NCBI RefSeq assembly: GCF_041679265.1
Contig: NZ_JBGFSM010000009.1
Span: 62,001-126,000 of the forward strand
Direction: 5' to 3'
Source: Autumnicola sp041679265
GTDB taxonomy: Bacteria > Bacteroidota > Bacteroidia > Flavobacteriales > Flavobacteriaceae
Length of the DNA stretch: 64,000 nucleotides
Shown here: positions 61,070 to 64,000 of the stretch, in pieces
Numbering within the stretch: position 1 is the first letter of the stretch
Layout: each line of letters begins with the position of its first letter
Program-made: the position numbers and the translations under genes
The notes under the pieces: generated by a model
What the model was told of the DNA's origin: nothing
Databases searched by the model: none
What the model saw: only the letters and a program-made list of their open reading frames with translations

Positions 61070-61091
61070 GGTTTCCTGTTTTTATTTGATA

Positions 61092-61134
61092 CAAATTTGA
61101 GGCAGGAATGCCGGGAAAATTATGACGATAATCA
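61092..61134 (-). promoter_or_regulatory. FNR-type box plus -7 element ahead of YceI-porin
   Basis: TGAC-GATA-ATCA (61123-61134; centre 61128.5) is exactly 33 bp from the centre of CAAATTTG (61092-61099; one mismatch to TAnnTTTG on the minus strand). The leader to the ATG at 61069 would be about 20 nt. Confidence 0.65.
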
Positions 61135-61306
61135 GCTTTGGCCAGATTTTATGTACAGGCTTGTCCAGGAAAGCTCCAGAGGTATTAGCAAATGATTACT
61201 CCGCCGCCCCAATTTAATCTGAAACTTAGGTGTGCATGATTTTTGTATATTGCGCCCAAGAATTAGAATTTTTTTTCTAATCCTTTTTAGGTGAGCCCCA
61301 AGCCTT

Positions 61307-63658
61307 ATGAAAAAAAATCATGTACCCTACTTCTCTCCCCCTCTTATAAAGAGGCCGGTTGCTGCCGGGGTTATTACATTCCTCTTTTTTACCGCACTTG
61401 GATTTTTTATTCTTTGGCAACGTTTTCATTTAGCTTTAAAAGAGGAAGAACAGGAAACGTCGGCTATAAGTAACCTTATAGAGCAAAATATTGAGCAATC
61501 CCTGGCATACAGTTATGCCGCGGCCCTTTCTTTGGCACTACAAGTAGATAAAGATGGGAATGTTTCAGATTTTGAAGAAATAGCCGGCCCTATTGTAGAT
61601 AATAACCCTAATATAGATGCGGTACAAATGGTCCCGGGAGGGGTTATAAAAAAAGTCTACCCTTTTGAGGAGCATAAAGATGCTCTTAATTACAACATTC
61701 TGCAGGATCCGGAGGTAAATAAAGAGGCCTTTAAAGCTATAGACACAAAGAAGATGTATTTTGCCGGTCCATTAGAGTTAAAACAGGGCGGAATAGCTGT
61801 TATTGGCCGTTTACCGGTATTTATAAAGAATGAATTCTGGGGATTTTCAGCGGTGATCATCTATCTGGATAACCTGCTGGAGCAGTCTGGGATTAAGCAT
61901 CTTGGAGCCAGTAAATTTGCAATTCAATTTGGTAAGGTAAACCCGGAAACGGGCACAGAAACATTTTTTCTGCCTGAAATAGCGAATATGGGCAATTCAT
62001 ATTCAGAAGAAATAACCCTTCCTGAAGGAGACTGGAGAATTTATGTAGCCCCTTTAAATAACCATCATATTTTGGAGGCACAGTTTCCTATAGCCATATT
62101 ACTTTTTTTTGTGTCTGTATTTTTGGGTTGGTTAGCGTATTTACTGGCCAGGCAACCAGCAAGATTACAGGTGCTACTGGAAAACCAGGCAAAGGAGATG
62201 GCAAAAAATGAGCTGAAGTTCCAGACCATATTTAATCAGGCGGCCATTGGTATGGCATGGGTAGATTCCAAAACCGGAAGATTGCTGCAATCAAACAAAA
62301 AGTTACAGGAGCAATTGGGTTATTCTAATGAAGAGCTGGTAAATATGGAATACAGCAAGATCTCACATCCCCTGGACATTCAGGAGAATAAGAGATTAAT
62401 GGCTGAGCTTAGTAGTAATAAAAGGCGGGGGTATAGCCAGCAAAACAGGCTTGCCAAGAAAAACGGGGATTATATCTGGACAAAATTAACCGTTTCGCCT
62501 CTGTGGGAGACGGGGGAAGAACCTACCACACATATTGCTCTGGTAGAAGATATTTCTGCGAGAGTGCAGGCCCAGCAAAAACTAAAAGAGAAGGAAAGGC
62601 GTTTTCGTGCTTTGGTGGAAAATTCGCATGATGTTATTCTCATCCTAAATAAGGAGGGGCAACTTACTTACTTTTCACCTGCACTTAAAAGAATCACGGG
62701 CTATAATGATGAAGAATTGTTACAGATAAATGTTGCAAGCCTTCTGCATCAGGACGACCTGGAAAATATACGGGAGCAAATGAAATTTATATATCATAAT
62801 CCCGGAATTCCCTGTGCGGGTGCAGTGGCGCGTGCAAAAACTAAAAATGGAAAATGGCTTTGGGCAGAATCTACAATTACCAATTGTATTAAGGAGGAAA
62901 ATATTAATGGATTTATAATTAACCTGAGAGATATTACCGAAAAAAAGGAAGCCGAAATGCATTTAAAAAACTCTTATCAAATGCTAATGGAGAAAAACGC
63001 CAGGCTCCTTAATTTTTCCTATATCGTCTCTCATAATTTAAGGTCTCATACCACTAATTTGGAATCGCTGCTTCATCTTTATAATACTTCCTGTTGTGAG
63101 CAGGAACGTAAAACCTATATGAATCTGCTATTCACAGTATGCAACGCTTTAAACAACTCCTTGTATGATTTAAATGATGTGGTTTCCATCCATACAGACC
63201 TTAACCTTAAAGTGGAAGAGCTGGCAGTAAATACCTGTCTTAAAAAAGCGCTGGAAGTTCTAAAGTCTCAGATAAAATCTTTAAACGCCCGGGTGGTGGT
63301 CAAGGTTCCTGAAGAGATGGTGGTGGCATTTAATGCAGCCTATATGGAAAGCGTCTTGCTTAATTTTCTTACCAATGCGCTGCGCTACAGAGATACCAGG
63401 CGTACACCAGAAATGGTAGTTCACGGGTATCTTGAAAACAGCAAATGGGTTCTGGAAATTTCAGATAATGGAATAGGAATTGATATGAAGAAGAACTCTG
63501 GAAAGTTATTTGGGCTCTATAAAACCTTTACAAAAAGGGAAGGCTCGAGGGGTATTGGTCTTTTTATGGCCCGCAATCAAATACATGCAATGGGTGGAGA
63601 AGTGACGGTAAAAAGTAAAGTGGGTGTAGGAACAACTTTTAAAATAATGTTTAAATGA
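61307..63658 (+). CDS. CHASE-PAS-PAS sensor histidine kinase
   Basis: A 783-residue membrane kinase. The first membrane segment (about 18-37) and a second (about 262-285) enclose a periplasmic CHASE domain (SNLIEQNIEQSLAYSYAAALSLALQV, NPNIDAVQMVPGGVIKKVYP). Two PAS-PAC units (about 305-425 and 430-550) follow. The kinase core has His576 in SYIVSHNLRSHTTN (a Bacteroidota-style HNLRS box) and an ATPase domain with LLNFLTNALRYRD, ISDNGIGID and GSRGIGLFMARNQIHAMGG. CHASE domains bind small ligands; here it is unknown. The response regulator starts in the overlapping ATGA. Confidence 0.9.
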   Translation: MKKNHVPYFSPPLIKRPVAAGVITFLFFTALGFFILWQRFHLALKEEEQETSAISNLIEQNIEQSLAYSYAAALSLALQVDKDGNVSDFEEIAGPIVDNNPNIDAVQMVPGGVIKKVYPFEEHKDALNYNILQDPEVNKEAFKAIDTKKMYFAGPLELKQGGIAVIGRLPVFIKNEFWGFSAVIIYLDNLLEQSGIKHLGASKFAIQFGKVNPETGTETFFLPEIANMGNSYSEEITLPEGDWRIYVAPLNNHHILEAQFPIAILLFFVSVFLGWLAYLLARQPARLQVLLENQAKEMAKNELKFQTIFNQAAIGMAWVDSKTGRLLQSNKKLQEQLGYSNEELVNMEYSKISHPLDIQENKRLMAELSSNKRRGYSQQNRLAKKNGDYIWTKLTVSPLWETGEEPTTHIALVEDISARVQAQQKLKEKERRFRALVENSHDVILILNKEGQLTYFSPALKRITGYNDEELLQINVASLLHQDDLENIREQMKFIYHNPGIPCAGAVARAKTKNGKWLWAESTITNCIKEENINGFIINLRDITEKKEAEMHLKNSYQMLMEKNARLLNFSYIVSHNLRSHTTNLESLLHLYNTSCCEQERKTYMNLLFTVCNALNNSLYDLNDVVSIHTDLNLKVEELAVNTCLKKALEVLKSQIKSLNARVVVKVPEEMVVAFNAAYMESVLLNFLTNALRYRDTRRTPEMVVHGYLENSKWVLEISDNGIGIDMKKNSGKLFGLYKTFTKREGSRGIGLFMARNQIHAMGGEVTVKSKVGVGTTFKIMFK

Positions 63659-64000
63659 TGGGGAAGAGGAGTATTTGCGTAATAGATGATGATGAAATTT
63701 ATCAAATGATTATGCATAAGGTAATTGGAAGGGTTGGTTTTTTTGATGAGAAAAAAAGATATTGTAGTGCAGTAAGTGCTTTACAGGATTTTCAGGATTT
63801 AGAGAAACCTCTGCCTGATGTTATTTTGCTGGACATTAATATGCCAGAAGTAGACGGGTGGCAGTTTATAGAAAATATGAGGAAATTAAGGCCAGGTTTT
63901 ACTGAAGAAACCCGGATATATCTGGTTACTTCTTCTATAGCTCATTCTGATATTGAAAAAACCCGAACGTATCAGGAAATACATGAATTTGTTAGTAAGC
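63655..64000 (+). CDS. Response regulator (single receiver domain, 3' end beyond window)
   Basis: An open frame from the ATG at 63655, which overlaps the kinase stop (ATGA), runs past the window end; 115 residues are visible. It has ICVIDDDEIYQMIM (about 6-19), the phosphoacceptor in VILLDINMPEVDGW, and YLVTSSIAHSDIEK. ATG at 63658 is an alternative start. It is the partner of the CHASE-PAS kinase; single-domain receivers of this type usually pass the signal on by phosphorelay or protein binding. Confidence 0.88.
   Translation, partial: MMGKRSICVIDDDEIYQMIMHKVIGRVGFFDEKKRYCSAVSALQDFQDLEKPLPDVILLDINMPEVDGWQFIENMRKLRPGFTEETRIYLVTSSIAHSDIEKTRTYQEIHEFVSK

Noticed and set aside
1..64000. Mobile elements, prophage, CRISPR arrays or defence islands
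   Set aside because: No transposase, integrase, phage structural gene, regularly spaced repeats or known defence genes were found on either strand.

Overview
The window comes from a chromosome of a member of the Bacteroidota, almost certainly the family Flavobacteriaceae; the genus cannot be fixed from the sequence alone. The basis is a type IX secretion sorting domain, a TonB receptor with a carboxypeptidase-regulatory-like N-terminus, family-restricted genes (DUF4271, DUF4296, DUF2723, DUF5686), group III truncated hemoglobin, and many TAnnTTTG -7 promoter elements (two with TTTG exactly 19 bp upstream). Genes are dense and GC content is moderate. No CRISPR array, prophage, transposase or integron was seen; most of the window is core chromosome.

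Layout. 1-6100: truncated DUF5686 outer-membrane protein, pyrH-frr, a membrane zinc protease, saccharopine dehydrogenase with an Lrp regulator, DUF423. 6169-16100: first PEP carboxykinase, hemD-DUF4271, polyprenol-phosphate mannosyltransferase-dihydroorotase-DUF4296, an epimerase, tyrS, a LuxE-like protein, and a mini-protein that is mostly a T9SS sorting domain. 16231-24950: a beta-helix surface lipoprotein and TonB receptor, divergent from a PhoB/PhoR-like two-component system, then a glycosyltransferase, trmB, a LysE exporter and an alkyltransferase-like protein. 25147-31253: Mrp, NifU, ferredoxin-NADP reductase-like protein, ferredoxin, DUF3050, glutaryl-CoA dehydrogenase, and a tRNA methyltransferase with an in-frame palindromic insertion. 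31437-34263: tsf, rpsB, rpsI, rplM. 34623-49084: lipoprotein, AI-2E-type permease, polA, a glycosylasparaginase-sugar transporter pair, phosphoesterase, a thioredoxin fold without cysteines, polysaccharide deacetylase, a large DUF2723 membrane protein, tRNA-Gln and DUF2490.

49261-61134 is the most interesting part. A FixL-like PAS histidine kinase is followed by a response regulator whose receiver is fused to a complete Crp/Fnr-type domain. Around it lie two universal stress protein genes, a dicarboxylate-type (SLC13) transporter, a second PEP carboxykinase, truncated hemoglobin with a small membrane protein, thioredoxin, and a porin flanked by two YceI proteins. Four transcription units here each carry an FNR-type palindrome (TGAY-N4-RTCA) whose centre is exactly 33 bp upstream of the centre of a TAnnTTTG-like -7 element. 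I read this as a local redox/low-oxygen/nitric-oxide regulon controlled by the receiver-Crp fusion. The boxes and spacing are direct observations; the assignment of the regulator is inference.

The right edge holds a CHASE-PAS-PAS histidine kinase and the start of its response regulator, cut by the window end.
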